Shown: positions 9,657 through 20,790, counted from the stretch's first letter. The stretch is 64,000 bases of DNA from Pelobates cultripes (GCA_933207985.1 OW240915.1:109142329-109206328); one strand, 5' to 3'. Numbers and translations are program-made. Notes: generated from the letters alone by a model not told the origin.

Positions 9657-10283
9657 TGTCACGGTAGTTTACCCCTACACGCAAGATTTAGTCCAACAAT
9701 CGACAGAGCAGATACGACTTACCAGACCTTAGAATGGCTGGACTCGCCGTATAGCAGAGAACAGACAGAGTCAAGAACAAGCCGAGGTCAAGGGAACAAA
9801 GAGACTGTGAGAACAAAAACTAGCCAAGGTTTGGTACACAATAGTCAGTAAGCCGGCAAACAAGACAAAACAGGGATAGAGAGATAAACGGAGTCAGAAT
9901 CAAAGCCAAGGTCAAACACGAAAATCACAACTGAACACAACAAGTGATAAAGGGAACTGAAACAGAAACCACGATAGGGTAGGGAGTTTAGGGAGAGGTA
10001 AGTATAAATGCCCTAAACTTTACTTTGATTGGCCCTGTCATATCCACGCCCCCAAATTGTGAGTGTCTGGGGAATGTGGGATGACAGGGGCCAATGTGAG
10101 ACCATTGTATTATTTGGCTCCCACTGCCCCTTTAAGAGCGTGCCAGAGATGCGCGGCACGCTCTTAGAGCTAGGTGGGACACGTGACCGCATCTCGCGGT
10201 CCGTGCCCGCCTTCATTCGAGAGCCACTCGCGGCGGGAAGAGAGGACCTCGTCCGGCCCCGGGGTAAGGTAAGTACCGCTACA
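9657..10283. mobile_element. Solo-LTR-like element, copy 1 (627 bp)
   Basis: It starts TGTCACGGTAGTTTACCCC and ends GTAAGTACCGCTACA, giving TG...CA ends within a longer imperfect inverted repeat. A perfect 5-bp duplication, atcct, flanks it (9652-9656 and 10284-10288). A second copy lies inverted at 25463-26048. TATAAAT at 10003-10009 and nearby CCAAT-like motifs are compatible with LTR promoter function in this orientation, but no internal retroviral or Gypsy genes are present. A long-TIR DNA element is an alternative. Confidence 0.75.
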
Positions 10284-10307
10284 ATCCTACATATCTGCAA
10301 TTTTATC

Positions 10308-10715
10308 TAGGGATGCGCATGGGCAAAAGATTTGGTTCGGTTCAGTTCAGAAATTAAAAAAAGTAAAAAAATGTGTCTGCTTCGGCAATTCAGACCTATG
10401 GCATTTAGTTCGGTTTAGCACTTCGGTAATTTGGCACCTAGGCAATGCGGAACTTTGGTAATTTGGACCCGAACCAAAATCCCTAACCCTAATCCTAAAC
10501 CCTAACCACTTGTTTTGCCCCTAAACCCTAACCCCCAACCCTAACCCCTTGTTTTGCCATTTTTTTCAGAAATTGGAACTTTGGCAATTCAGTTTGGTTC
10601 GGCAATTTGGAAATTCGGCAATTCGAACTTTGGACATTCGTAAGCATCCGAATGACCGAATTGCACGAAATTCATCTGAATGTAAATTCAGAATGAAACG
10701 AATTGCACATGTCTA
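10308..10715. mobile_element. hAT-like MITE (TAGGGATG family)
   Basis: The termini TAGGGATGCGCA and TGCACATGTCTA are imperfect inverted repeats. The interior is filled with short TTCGG/CAATTCGG motifs. Flanking octamers attttatc and ctagtatc match at only 5 of 8 positions. 10470-10555 holds degenerate CCCTAA-type telomere-like repeats. The end of a related element lies at 30965-31156. It is non-coding. Confidence 0.65.
10470..10555. repeat. Degenerate telomere-like (CCCTAA)n tract
   Basis: Motifs such as ccctaaccctaatcctaaac and accctaacccccaaccc recur within the MITE. They are interstitial and degenerate, and more likely part of the transposon than a chromosome end. Confidence 0.5.
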
Positions 10716-12483
10716 CTAGTATCCATCTGCACGCTTATCAGTTCTCAAAGTATATTGTTAATTTCAACAATTATGGGCAGATAAATAAATTGAAGAATCC
10801 CTTCTAATTGATTTATTAATTGAATCTCCCCAGGTAACGTCACTGCTTTCCTCTTTGTACTTATCTAATATTTGACTTATAACCCGTCCCCAAGGCTTGG
10901 TATTTAGCCTTAACATTTATAACTTGTTAACCACAGTTAGCTGATATATATATATATTTGATATATAAGTATATGTCAAACCATTCATAAATCAATAACT
11001 TACTGTGGGAGGGCACCAGTAGACTCCTGGCACTATAACGACTACAGCATGCTGTCAAGATTAGAATGCTTAACATGTCCCTTTAACTCTTCTTGCCATT
11101 ATTTTAGAATATAGGCTTGTGTTTTAGTGTTAACTGAATACCATTAAAAGTTCTAGTGAGGTAAGTTGATACAACTTATTTTAGGGTGATAGCAATGGAC
11201 ATCAATTATGCATCATATAATTGTGCTTTGATCATTTGTATGTTCTTTGATTGATTTTAACCTCTAAGCTACTATAACTGGTACATCAGGCAACTGTTCT
11301 ACAAGTATGTTTGATTTAATTACCTTTTATGCTCCACTTGAAGTCATTTTGTCTGCCAAATTCTCTGTATAGTAAAATGTTTTATAAAGATGAAATATTA
11401 TTTAGTTAGATATATTTAACCTTGAAATAAATCCTTTTAGTGAAAACAAATAAAAGGAAGGTGGATCAATTGACTTATGTAATCAATTTTGAAAGTACAA
11501 TGTAGAATTCAGATGACTCTACCTTTTTATTTAGTCTCAAATGCACCCATTGCTTCAAGGTGACCTTTCGTCACACCCTTGAACTTGAACTGCAATTTAG
11601 AATGATTGATCCTGTGATCAATCACAACCCTAATACCCTACTGTTTGCCATACATTGCTCTATTAAAAATAAATGTCGGTTCTAAATTATCTGTTTACTA
11701 CTAATAATACCCTTCATTACACATTACATACTAAAACTACTTATATTAATACTAATTCTACCTTAATTGATACATTATCTAAGTTCCTATTTTTACACAG
11801 ACAACATACTCACTCATATTCTTATTTTTCTCCTTACCAAGGGGTATGATGCTATCTGGAGGAGCATTACAGGCCCCACTGATCTTTTAAATGATTTCTG
11901 TTTATGATTTTCATCAGCCAGTGTACGTTCGTAATAAGAAAATAGAGTGCAGGTATTTTTTGTAAGGGAAAGCTGTTTTTAACATTATAACCACTATTAT
12001 AAGATACAGAGAATGTCCCTTTCATAATATGATTTCCTAAAGCAGTGACGCAAAGTTAAAAGATAATATGTATGTGGAACGAAAATACAAAACAAACAAA
12101 TGATGCAGTAGAGCATAGAAAAATAGACATTGAACTATTACTCATTTCATTCTAAATCACAAAGTGCTTAAATAAGAAAGGGGATGATATCTCGAGATGA
12201 AATACTAGTCAGGTAAATTGAAGTCATGTTTCAATCCTTAATGAATGGGGAAAATAGTTAAAAAAAGTTTTCAAATTATATATTATATTATATGGATGCA
12301 TAGATACTAAATATTCTACTAAAATGATGAAAGTTTTTTCTTATATTTTTTTATGTATCTGTTTTATTTCTTAACCAACACCCAGTGCACATGGATTGAG
12401 GTAGGAAGAGAAAGCATTATGATTATATCACATGGTTTAGCATATGTCCAGATGACATTCTCATTTCATTAACATCAAGAGAG
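10716..12483. other. AT-rich non-coding DNA
   Basis: No coding sequence recognised. A MITE-like piece (ctggcactataacgactaca) occurs near 11025-11050. The block 11699-11905 is duplicated inside hAT element 2 and is listed separately. Confidence 0.6.
11699..11905. repeat. Apparent source of a 207-bp patch copied into hAT 2
   Basis: This segment is almost identical to 15171-15377, at equal length and with only a handful of substitutions. Here it sits in ordinary AT-rich sequence upstream of hAT element 2. In the second location it interrupts a tandem array, so this copy is the more likely original. Confidence 0.85.
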
Positions 12484-12724
12484 TAGAGATGAGCGAACCC
12501 GAACTGTAAAGTTCAGGTTCATACCGAACATTACGATTTTTGAACCCGAACCCGGACATTTCAGTAACAGTTCGAGTTCGGTGTTCGGCGATTTAATGGT
12601 GCGTTTTGAAAAGCTGCAGGGCAGCCAATCAACAAGCGTTTGACTCGTGTGCCCTTAGAAGCCATCACAAGCATGCCTACTAATGGCATGGCTGTGATTG
12701 GCCAGTGCAGCATATGACCCAGCC

Positions 12725-12736
12725 TCTATATAAGCT
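12725..12736 (+). promoter_or_regulatory. Probable TATA-box promoter of hAT 2
   Basis: The sequence ctctatataagc lies downstream of two CCAAT/ATTGG motifs (agccaatc near 12625 and gattggcc near 12695), about 240 bp inside the left terminus. This is the expected place for the promoter driving the transposase. The role is inferred from motif and position. Confidence 0.55.
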
Positions 12737-13019
12737 GGAGTCACATGAGCTCTTATTGGTGTAGGGAGAGGATGCTGCAGCTGTGAGGGACAGATTAGGA
12801 AAGAATTCTGGTGTTGAATCTGCAAACTACAGTGATTCTTTTTGTGGGTGCTATACTACATTTTTGAACCCTGCCCTGAGCCCAGTGCCACAGAAAAATA
12901 AGCAATCAGTCTGTTTGTTAGGTGGGCACTTGCAACTGCATGTGTGCCAGGCATATTTCTTTAATCCTGTTCTGATAGCTCAGTGGGCAACATCTAGGCA
13001 TGCATAAATACTGCTGTGA

Positions 13020-16000
13020 CATTGCAGTTAGACAAATTCAAATTTTTTGGGTGCTAAAAAGTACATTTGTGGCATGCACTTCATATCTGAGAGTCAAGTA
13101 GAACCGTAAAATACTGTGGTTACATCGCACTTTGAAAAATTCAATTTTTTTTGGTGCTAAAAAGTAAATTTCGGACATATACTTCTTATCTGAGAGTCAA
13201 ATAGAACCGTCAAATACTGTGGTTACATCGCAGTTTGAACAATTCAAAATTTTTGGGTGCTAAAATGTAAATTTGGGTCATGCACTTCATATCTGAGAGT
13301 CAAATAGAACCGTCAAATACTGTGGTTACATCACAGTTTGACCAATTCAAATTTATTTGGTGCTAAAAATTGTTTTTGGGGCATGCACTTTATATCTGAG
13401 AGTCAAATAGAACCGTCAAATACTGTGGTTACATTGCACTTTGAAAAATTCTAATTTTTTTGGTACTTAAAAGTTAATTTGGGGCGTGCACTTCATATCT
13501 GATAGTCAAATAGAACCGTCAAATACTGTGGTTACATGAAAAAATAAATTATTTTTGGTGCTAAAAAGTAAATTTGGGGTGTGCACTTCATATCTGAGAG
13601 TCAAATAGAGCCGTCAAATACTGTGGTTACATTGCACTTTGAGAAATTCTAATTTATTTGGTGCTAAAAAGTAAATTTGGGGCGTGCACTTCATATCTGA
13701 GAGTCAAATAGAACCGTCAAATACTGTGGTTACATTGCACTTTGAAAAAATAAATTATTTTTGGTGCTAAAAAGTAAATTTGGGGCATGCACTTCATATC
13801 TGAGAGTCAAAAAGAACCGTCAAATACTGTGGTTACATCGCACTTTGAAAACATTAATTATTTTTGGTGCTAAAAAGTAAATTTGGGGCATGCACTTCAT
13901 ATCTGAGAGTCAAAAAGAACCGTCAAATACTGTGGTTACATTGCAGTTTGACCAATTCAAAGTTTTTTGGTACTAAAAAAGTAAATTTGGGACGTGCACT
14001 TAATATCTGATAGTCAAATAGAGCCATCAAATACTGTGGTTACATTGCACTTTGAAAAATTCTAATTTTTTTGGTACTTAAAAGTTAATTTGGGGCGTGC
14101 ACTTCATATCTGATAGTCAAATAGAACCGTCAAATACTGTGGTTACATCGCACTTTGAAAAAATAAATTATTTTTGGTGCTAAAAAGTAAATTTGGGGTG
14201 TGCACTTCATATCTGAGAGTCAAATAGAACCGTCAAATACTGTGGTTACATTGCACTTTGAAAAATTCAAATTTTTTTGGTACTTAAAAGTTAATTTGGG
14301 GCGTGCACTTCATATCTGATAGTCAAATAGAGCCGTCAAATACTGTGGTTACATTGCACTTTGAGAAATTCTAATTTATTTGGTGCTAAAAAGTAAATTT
14401 GGGGCGTGCACTTCATATCTGAGAGTCAAATAGAACCGTCAAATACTGTGGTTACATCGCACTTTGAAAAATTCAAATTTGTTTGGTGCTAAAAAGTAAA
14501 TTTGGGGCGTGCACTTCATATCTGAGATTCAAATAGAACCGTCAAATACTGTGGTTACATTGCAGTTTGACCAATTCAAAGTTTTTTGGTACTACAAAAG
14601 TAAATTTGGGACGTGCACTTAATATCTGAGAGTCAAATAGAACCGTCAAATACTGTGGTTACATTGCACTTTGAAAAATTCTAATTTTTTTGGTACTTAA
14701 AAGTTAATTTGGGGCGTGCACTTCATATCTGATAGTCAAATAGAGCCGTCAAATACTGTGGTTACATTGCACTTTGAGAAATTCTAATTTATTTGGTGCT
14801 AAAAAGTAAATTTGGGGCGTGCACTTCATATCTGAGAGTCAAATAGAACCGTCAAATACTGTGGTTACATTGCACTTTGAAAAATTCTAATTTCTTTGCT
14901 GCTAAAAAGTAAATTTGGGGCGTGCACTTCATATCTGAGAGTCAAATACAACTGTCAAATACTGTGGTTACATCGCGGTTTGACCAATTCTAATTTATTT
15001 GGTGCTAAAAAATAAATTTGGGGTGTGCACGTCAAATCTGTGAGTTCAATAGAGCCGTCAAATACTGTGGTTACATCGCACTTTGAAAAATTAAAATTTG
15101 TTTGGTGCTAAAAAGTAAATTTGGGGCATGCACTTCATATTTGAGAGTCAAATAGAACCATCAAAAACTGTACTAATAATACCCTTCATTACACATTACA
15201 TACTAAAACTACTGATATTAATACTAATTCTACCTTAATTGATACATTATCTAAGTTCCTATTTTTACACAGACAACATACTCACTCATATTCTTGTTTT
15301 TCTCATTACCAAGGGGTATGATGCTATCTGGAGGAGCACTCCAGGCCCCACTGATCTTTTAAATGATTTCTGTTTATGTGGTTACATTGCACTTTGAAAA
15401 ATTCTAATTTCTTTGCTGCTAAAAAGTAAATTTAGGGCGTGCACTTCTTATCTGAGAGTCAAATAGAACCGTCAAATACTGTGGTTACATCGCACTTTGA
15501 AAAATTCAAAATTTTTTGGTGCTAAAAATTAAATTTGGGGCATGCACTTCATATCTGAGAGACAATTAGAACCGTCAAATACTGTGGTTACATTGCACTT
15601 TGAGAAATTCGAATTTATTTGGTGCTAAAAAGTAAATTTGGGGCGTGCACTTCATATCTGAGAGTCAAATAGAACCATCAAAAACTGTGGTTACATCACA
15701 CTTTGAAAAATTAAAAATTTTTGGTGCTAAAAAGTAAATTTGGGGCATGCACTTCATATCTAAGAGTCAAATAGAACTGTCAAATACTGTGGTTACATCG
15801 CACTTTGAAAAAAAAAAAATTTTTGGTGCTAAAAATTAAATTTGGGGCATGCACTTCATATCTGAGAGACAATTAGAACCGTCAAATACTGTGGTTACAT
15901 TGCACTTTGAAAAATTCAAATTGTTTTGGTGCTAAAAAGTAAATTTGGGGCATGCACTTCATATCTGAGAGTCAAATAGAACCGTCAAATACTGTGGTTA

Positions 16001-16975
16001 CATTGCAGTTTGACCAATTCAAATTAATTTGGTGTTAAAAATTAAACTTGGGGCATGCACTTTATATCTGAGAGTCAAATAGAACCGTCAAATACTGTGG
16101 TTACATTGCACTTTGAAAAATTCAAATTTTTTTGGTACTTAAAAGTTAATTTGGGGCGTGCACTTCATATCTGATAGTCAAATAAAACCGTCAAATATTG
16201 TGGTTACATTGCCCTTTGAGAAATTCTAATTTATTTGGTGCTAAAAAGTAAATTTGGGTGTGCACTTCATATTTGAGAGTCAAATAGAACCGTCAAATAC
16301 TGTGGTTACATCGCAGTTTGACCAATTAAAATTTATTTGGTGCTAAAAAGTAAATTTGGGATGTGCACTTCATATCTGAGAGTCAAATAGAACCGTCAAA
16401 TACTGTGGTTACATTGCACTTTGAAAAATTCAAATTTTTTTGGGTGCTAAAAAGTAAATTTGGGGCATGCACTTCATATCTGAGAGTCAAATAGAACCGT
16501 CAAATACTGTGGTTACATCGCAGTTTGACCAATTCAAACTTTTGGGGTGCTAAAAAGTTAATTTGGGGCGTGCACTTCATATCTGAGAGTCAAATAGAAC
16601 CGTCAAATACTGTGGTTACATCGCATTTTGAAAAATGCAATTTTTTTGTTGCTAAAAAGTTAATTTGGGGCGTGCACCTCGTATCTGAGAGTCAAATAGA
16701 ACCGTCAAATACTGTGATTACATCACAGTTTGACCAATTTAAATTTATTTGGTGCTAAAAAGTGCATTTGGGGCATGCACTTCATATCTGAGAGTCAAAT
16801 AAAACCGTCAAATACTGTGGTTACATCGTACTTTGAAAATTTCTATTTTTTTGGTGCTAAGAAGTTAATTTGGGGCGTGCACTTCATATCTGAGAGTCAA
16901 ATAGAACCGTCAAATACTGTGGTTACATTGCACTTTGAGAAATTCTAATTTATTTGGTGCTAAAAATTTAATTTG
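13020..16975. repeat. Minisatellite of ~105-108-bp units inside hAT 2
   Basis: Roughly 35 head-to-tail units share the blocks ggtgctaaaaagtaaatttg, cacttcatatctgagagtca and accgtcaaatactgtggtta. The array lies between leader and transposase and is interrupted only by the 207-bp patch at 15171-15377. In one frame most units carry a stop (AAGTAAATTT), but in the last units an AAGTTAATTT variant keeps the frame open and gives a repeating peptide containing SESQIEPSNTVV. I consider that incidental. Two adjoining higher-order variants alternate in places, pointing to expansion by unequal exchange. Confidence 0.95.
15171..15377. repeat. 207-bp foreign patch within the hAT 2 array
   Basis: It splits an array unit exactly between actg(t) and gtggttacat and is a near-identical, same-orientation copy of 11699-11905. 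Both junctions show short shared sequence (ctgt, tttat/gtgg) and no target duplication. That fits copied filler DNA from template switching during break repair better than transposition. Confidence 0.88.
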
Positions 16976-17022
16976 AGTGCACCGATGCACAACCACTTAT
17001 GTTTCACGATGTGGACATGTGA

Positions 17023-18057
17023 GGACCACCACAGCACGTCTCTGATGATGATGGAACACAGGTGCCAACTGCTGTGGTTTTCTGCAGTGTGCAGACTGGC
17101 AAGGAGGGCAGGGTTGAGGAGTGGATGGAAGATGATTTGGAGGATGATGAGGTCCTAGACCCCACATGGAATCAAGGTTATGCGAGTGACATGTGCAGTT
17201 TGGAGGAAAAGACGGTGGTCGCACAGAGGCACCAGCACAGCATAAGAGGGAGCAGGGTGCAAAAGCGGGGCGGCCGTCCCCTAGACAGTACGCTTGCTAC
17301 TGCCCACCGCACCCAGGCACCGAGCACACCAAAACTAGCTCCAAGAAGTTCCCTGTCGTGGCACTTCTTCAGACAATGTGCTGACGACAAGACACGAGTG
17401 GTTTGCACGCTGTGCAATCAGAGCCTGAAGCGAGGCATAAACGTTCTAAACCTGAGCACAACCTGCATGACCAGGCATCTACATGCAAAGCACGAGCTGC
17501 AGTGCTGTAAGCACCTGAAAAACCCAAGAAAGGTCTCGTGCTCCTCCTGCTTCCCCTTCTGCTGCTGTCTTGGCCTCTTCCACCACCTCTGGAGTGACAG
17601 TGGCACCTGCCACCCCGCAAACAGAGGATGTGGCAGCAATGCCACCATGTCTGCCACCGTCCCCAAGCATCTCCACACTATCCCATGGAAGCGTTCAGCT
17701 GGCCATCTCCCAAACACTGGAGAGAAAGAGGAAGTACCCCTCTACCCACCTGCGATCCCTGGCCCTGAATGCCAGCATTTCAAAATCCTGGCCTTTGAAA
17801 TGCTGTCATTCCGTCTGGTGGAGACGGACAGTTTTAGAAACCTGATGTCGGTGGCTGTCCCACAGTACGGGGTTCCCAGCCGCCACTACTTTTCCAGGCG
17901 AGTCATCCCTTCCCTGCACAACCAATTGGCAGATAAAACCAGGTGTGCACTGCGCAACACCATCTGTGGCAAGGTCCACATAACCACTGATACGTGGACC
18001 AGTAAGCTATATCTCCCTAACTGCACACTGGGCAAATGTAGTGGCGGCTGGGCCTGA
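17023..18057 (+). pseudogene. hAT 2 transposase, N-terminal and first catalytic parts
   Basis: The open frame starts after a TGA at 17020-17022; an authentic ATG is not evident. It encodes an acidic region (EEWMEDDLEDDEVLDPTWN), then a BED finger at about 17357-17490 (LSWHFFRQCADD, CTLCNQSL, RHLHAKHE). Between about 17510 and 17790 the family sequence is in another frame (SPSISTLSHGSVQLAI, TLERKRKYPSTH), and it returns as ILAFEMLSFRLVETDSFRNLM up to the first catalytic block HITTDTWTSK (~17975-18005). A further frameshift follows. The gene is dead but clearly homologous to the intact one at 2768-6037. Confidence 0.85.
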
Positions 18058-18704
18058 GGGGAATAGCAGTTTGGCGCATGTCCTTCCACCACCGAGGATT
18101 GCAGGGCATTTCTCTTTGCCTCCTGCTTCCTCCTCCTCCTCCTCCACTTCCTCCTCCTCTACCACCTCCTCATCCGGTCAGCGTAACACCTTCACCACCA
18201 ACTTCAGCACAGCCAGGGGGAAACGACAGCAGGCTGTTTTAAAACTCATATGTTTGGGGGGGAAAAAAACCACCGCGCAAGAGCTGTGGACAGGCATGAA
18301 ACAACAGACTAATGAGTGGTTGTTGCCACTGAGTCTCAAGCCTGGCCTATTGGTGTGCGATAATGGGCAAAATCTCCCAGCAGCTCTAGGCCTAGCCAGT
18401 TTGACGCACATCCCTTGCCTGGCGCATGTGCTGAATTTGGTGGTGCAGAAATTCATGAAAAAGTACCCAGATATATCAGAGCTGCTGCAGGAAGTGCGGG
18501 CCGTCTGTGTGCGCTTTCAGCGTTCGCACCCTGCTGCTGCTCGCCTGTCTGCGCTGCAGCGTAACTTCAGCCTTCCCGCTCATCGCTTCATATGCGACGT
18601 GCCCACAAGGTGGAACTCAGACCTTGCACATGCTGGAAAGACTGTGCGAGCAGCAGCAGGCGATAGTGGAGTTTCAGCTGCAGCACGCACGGGTTAGTCA
18701 TTCT
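18005..18704 (+). pseudogene. hAT 2 transposase, central catalytic part
   Basis: It continues the enzyme one frame over: ISLTAHWANVVAAGPEG, a Ser-rich linker, then LLVCDNGQNLPAALGLASL and CLAHVLNLVVQKF (second catalytic Asp in CDNG), and RFICDVPTRWNS. A new frameshift near 18622 leads to MLERLCEQQQAIVEFQLQHA, after which 18S rRNA sequence begins at about 18705. The PFEE region expected next is missing. Confidence 0.85.
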
Positions 18705-19020
18705 GCACCAGACTTGCCCTCCAATAGATTGTCGTTAAAGGATTTAAAGTTTACTCATTCCAGTTACAGGGCCTTGAAAGAGTCCTGTATTGTTATTTTT
18801 CGTCACTACCTCGGGAGTGGGTAATTTGCGCGCCTGCTGCCTTCCTTGGATGTGGTAGCCGTTTCTCAGGCTCCCTCTCTGGAATCGAACCCTGATTCCC
18901 CATTACCTGTGGTCACCATGGTAGGCGCAGAAAGTACCATTGAAAGTAGATAGGGCAGACATCCGAATGCGTCGTCATGGGGACGTGCGATCGGCCCGAG
19001 GTTATCTAGAGTCACCAAAG
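18705..19020 (-). rRNA. 18S rRNA gene fragment (pseudogene) inside hAT transposase
   Basis: Read on the minus strand this is small-subunit rRNA from the 5' domain up to just before the 530 loop. On the plus strand the reverse complements gttatttttcgtcactacc, ggtagccgtttctcaggctc, gaatcgaaccctgattcccc, gtggtcaccatggtagg and gatcggcccgaggttatcta are unmistakable. It has substitutions and a small deletion in tcactacctcgggagtggg relative to the vertebrate sequence I remember, so it is a non-functional copy. Sites such as ccaatagatt and gcagaaagtacc resemble amphibian or fish 18S more than mammalian. It replaces, rather than merely interrupts, part of the transposase gene. Confidence 0.93.
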
Positions 19021-19686
19021 TGCCTGCGCAACAACTGCCTAGTTTCCCACATTCTAACTTGTGCTGATTACTGGGTGGCCATCCTGCTGGATCCCTGTTA
19101 CAAGGACAACGTGCTGTCCTTAATTCCCTCACTGGAGCATGATCGGAAGATGCGCGACTACAAGCACACGCTGGTATACGCGCTGCTGAGGGCATTCCCA
19201 ACTGACACTGGGGGCTCACTGGAAGCTCAAGGCGAAGGCAGAGGAGGAGGAAGAGGTTGCCAACACAGCTGTAGCACCTCCAGCACCTCAGAAGGCAGGG
19301 TTAGCATGGCCGAAATGTGGAAAAGCTTTGTCAGCACGCCACAACAACCAGCACCACCAGCTGATATGGAATGCAGGAGGCAGCATTTCAGAAACATGGT
19401 GGAACAGTACGTGTGCACACGCCTACATGTACTGACTGATGGGTCTGCCCCATTCAACTTCTGGGTCTCCAAATTGGGCACATGGCCTGAGCTTGCACTT
19501 TATGCCTTGGAGGTGCTGGCCTGCCCTGCAGCCAGTGTATTGTCTGAATGTTTGTTTAGCACGGCAGGGGGCGTTATCACAGACAAGTGCAGCCGCCTGT
19601 CCACAGCCAATGTGGACAAGCTCACGTTTATGAAAATGAACCAGGCATGGATCCCACCAGACTTGTCTGTACCTTGTGCAGAATAG
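19021..19686 (+). pseudogene. hAT 2 transposase, C-terminal part
   Basis: After the rRNA patch the hAT frame resumes with VSHILTCADYWVAILLDPCY (the LLDPRYK region). It continues through a Gly/Ser-rich linker to the C-terminal dimerisation domain (FWVSKLGTWPELALYALE, VLACPAASVLSECLFSTAGG, LTFMKMNQAWIP) and a normal stop at 19684-19686. Relative to the intact paralogue roughly 150 or more codons before it are missing. AATAAA at about 19763-19768 is the probable polyadenylation signal. Confidence 0.85.
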
Positions 19687-19845
19687 ACATTTATACCATC
19701 CTCACCCAGCCATTGTTATACTCAAGTGCACTTATTCTTTGTTTTCTTTTTTTATATGTCCCAATAAAAAAACAAAACAAAAAAACAAATAAAAAACAGT
19801 GTTGGCTACCTCCACGGCCACTTCCACCACCACCGCCACAGTGTA

Positions 19846-20043
19846 TACCCAGATATATCAGAGCTGCTGCAGAAAGTGCAGGCCGTCTGTGTGCGCTTTT
19901 GACGTTTTCACCCTGCTGCTGCTCGCCTGTCTGCGCTGCAGCGTAACTTCGGCCTTCCCAGTCACTGCCTCATGAGACTGTGCGAGCAGCAGCAGGCGAT
20001 AGGTGAGTTTCAGCAGCAGCACGCACGGGTCAGTCGCTCTGCG
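19846..20043 (+). pseudogene. Duplicated transposase segment in the hAT 2 3' region
   Basis: This is a sense copy of 18464-18704 lying 3' of the stop codon, starting tacccagatatatcagagct and ending at the acgcacgggtcagtcgctct block. It lacks an internal ~50 bp that covers the PTRWNS motif. Because it is not interrupted by rRNA and extends slightly past the rRNA junction (ctctgcggaacag), it preserves original hAT sequence lost from the gene itself. Confidence 0.88.
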
Positions 20044-20059
20044 GAACAGAGTTTTCTTT

Positions 20060-20790
20060 TTTTATATGTCCCAATATTTTGGGGGCTACCCCAATTAAAA
20101 AAAACAAAAAAAAACAAATAAAAAACAGTGTGGGCTACCTCCTTCTCCACCTACTCTGCCACGATCACCACCTTCTCAACCTATGGGTCACTTATTATAA
20201 ACTATGTACACAATAGCAGAGGCTTGTGAAGGCCTTTTCTCCATGCATAAGGAGTTGAGCATTTCTCCATGCATCAGGACTGCAATAAATGCACAGCAGG
20301 CCACAAATGTTTATTTTTTTCTATGTCCCAATATTTTGGGGGCTACCCCAATAAAAAAAAAAAAATTAAAAAAAAAAAATACAGTGTTGGCTACCTCCTC
20401 CACCGCCGCTTCCACCTACACCGCCACGGTCACTGCCTCCTCAACCTATGGGTCACGTAGTATAAACTATGTACACAATAGCAGAAGCTTCTGAAGGCCT
20501 TTTCTCCATGCATCAGGAGTTGAGCATTTCTCCATGCATCAGGACTACAAGAAATGCACCGCAGGCCACAAATGTTTCTTTTTTTTTATATGTCCTAATA
20601 TTTTGGGGGCTACCCCAATTAAAAAACAAACAAAAAAAAAACAGTGTTGGCTACCTCCTCCTCCACCGGCGCTTCCACCTACACCGCCACCGCCTCCTCA
20701 GCCTATGGGTCACGTAGTATAAACTATGTACACAATAGCAGGGGCTTGTGAAGGCCTTTTCTCCATGCATCAGGAGTTGAGCTCAGTTTG
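20060..20790. repeat. Tandem ~260-bp repeats in the hAT 2 3' region
   Basis: About three units contain aatattttgggggctacccc, an A-rich spacer, gttggctacctcctcc, a Pro-codon-like CCACC-rich block, aactatgtacacaatagcag and ttctccatgcatcaggagtt. They start near 20070, 20325 and 20590. Short frames recur with the unit and are not genes. Confidence 0.85.

Noticed and set aside
9657..10283. Endogenous retrovirus or Gypsy provirus
   Set aside because: Only an LTR-like unit with its own target duplication is present; no gag, pol or env sequence was seen between or beside the copies.
16525..16948. Two frames with a repeating SESQIEPSNTVV peptide
   Set aside because: They arise only where a few array units carry a variant that removes a stop codon; neighbouring units are closed.
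13020..16975. Array of regular repeats, considered as a CRISPR array
   Set aside because: The whole unit repeats with no unique spacers, the context is a eukaryotic transposon, and there are no cas genes.
18866..19219. 117-residue minus-strand frame
   Set aside because: It lies over the 18S rRNA fragment and the antisense of the transposase; not a protein gene.
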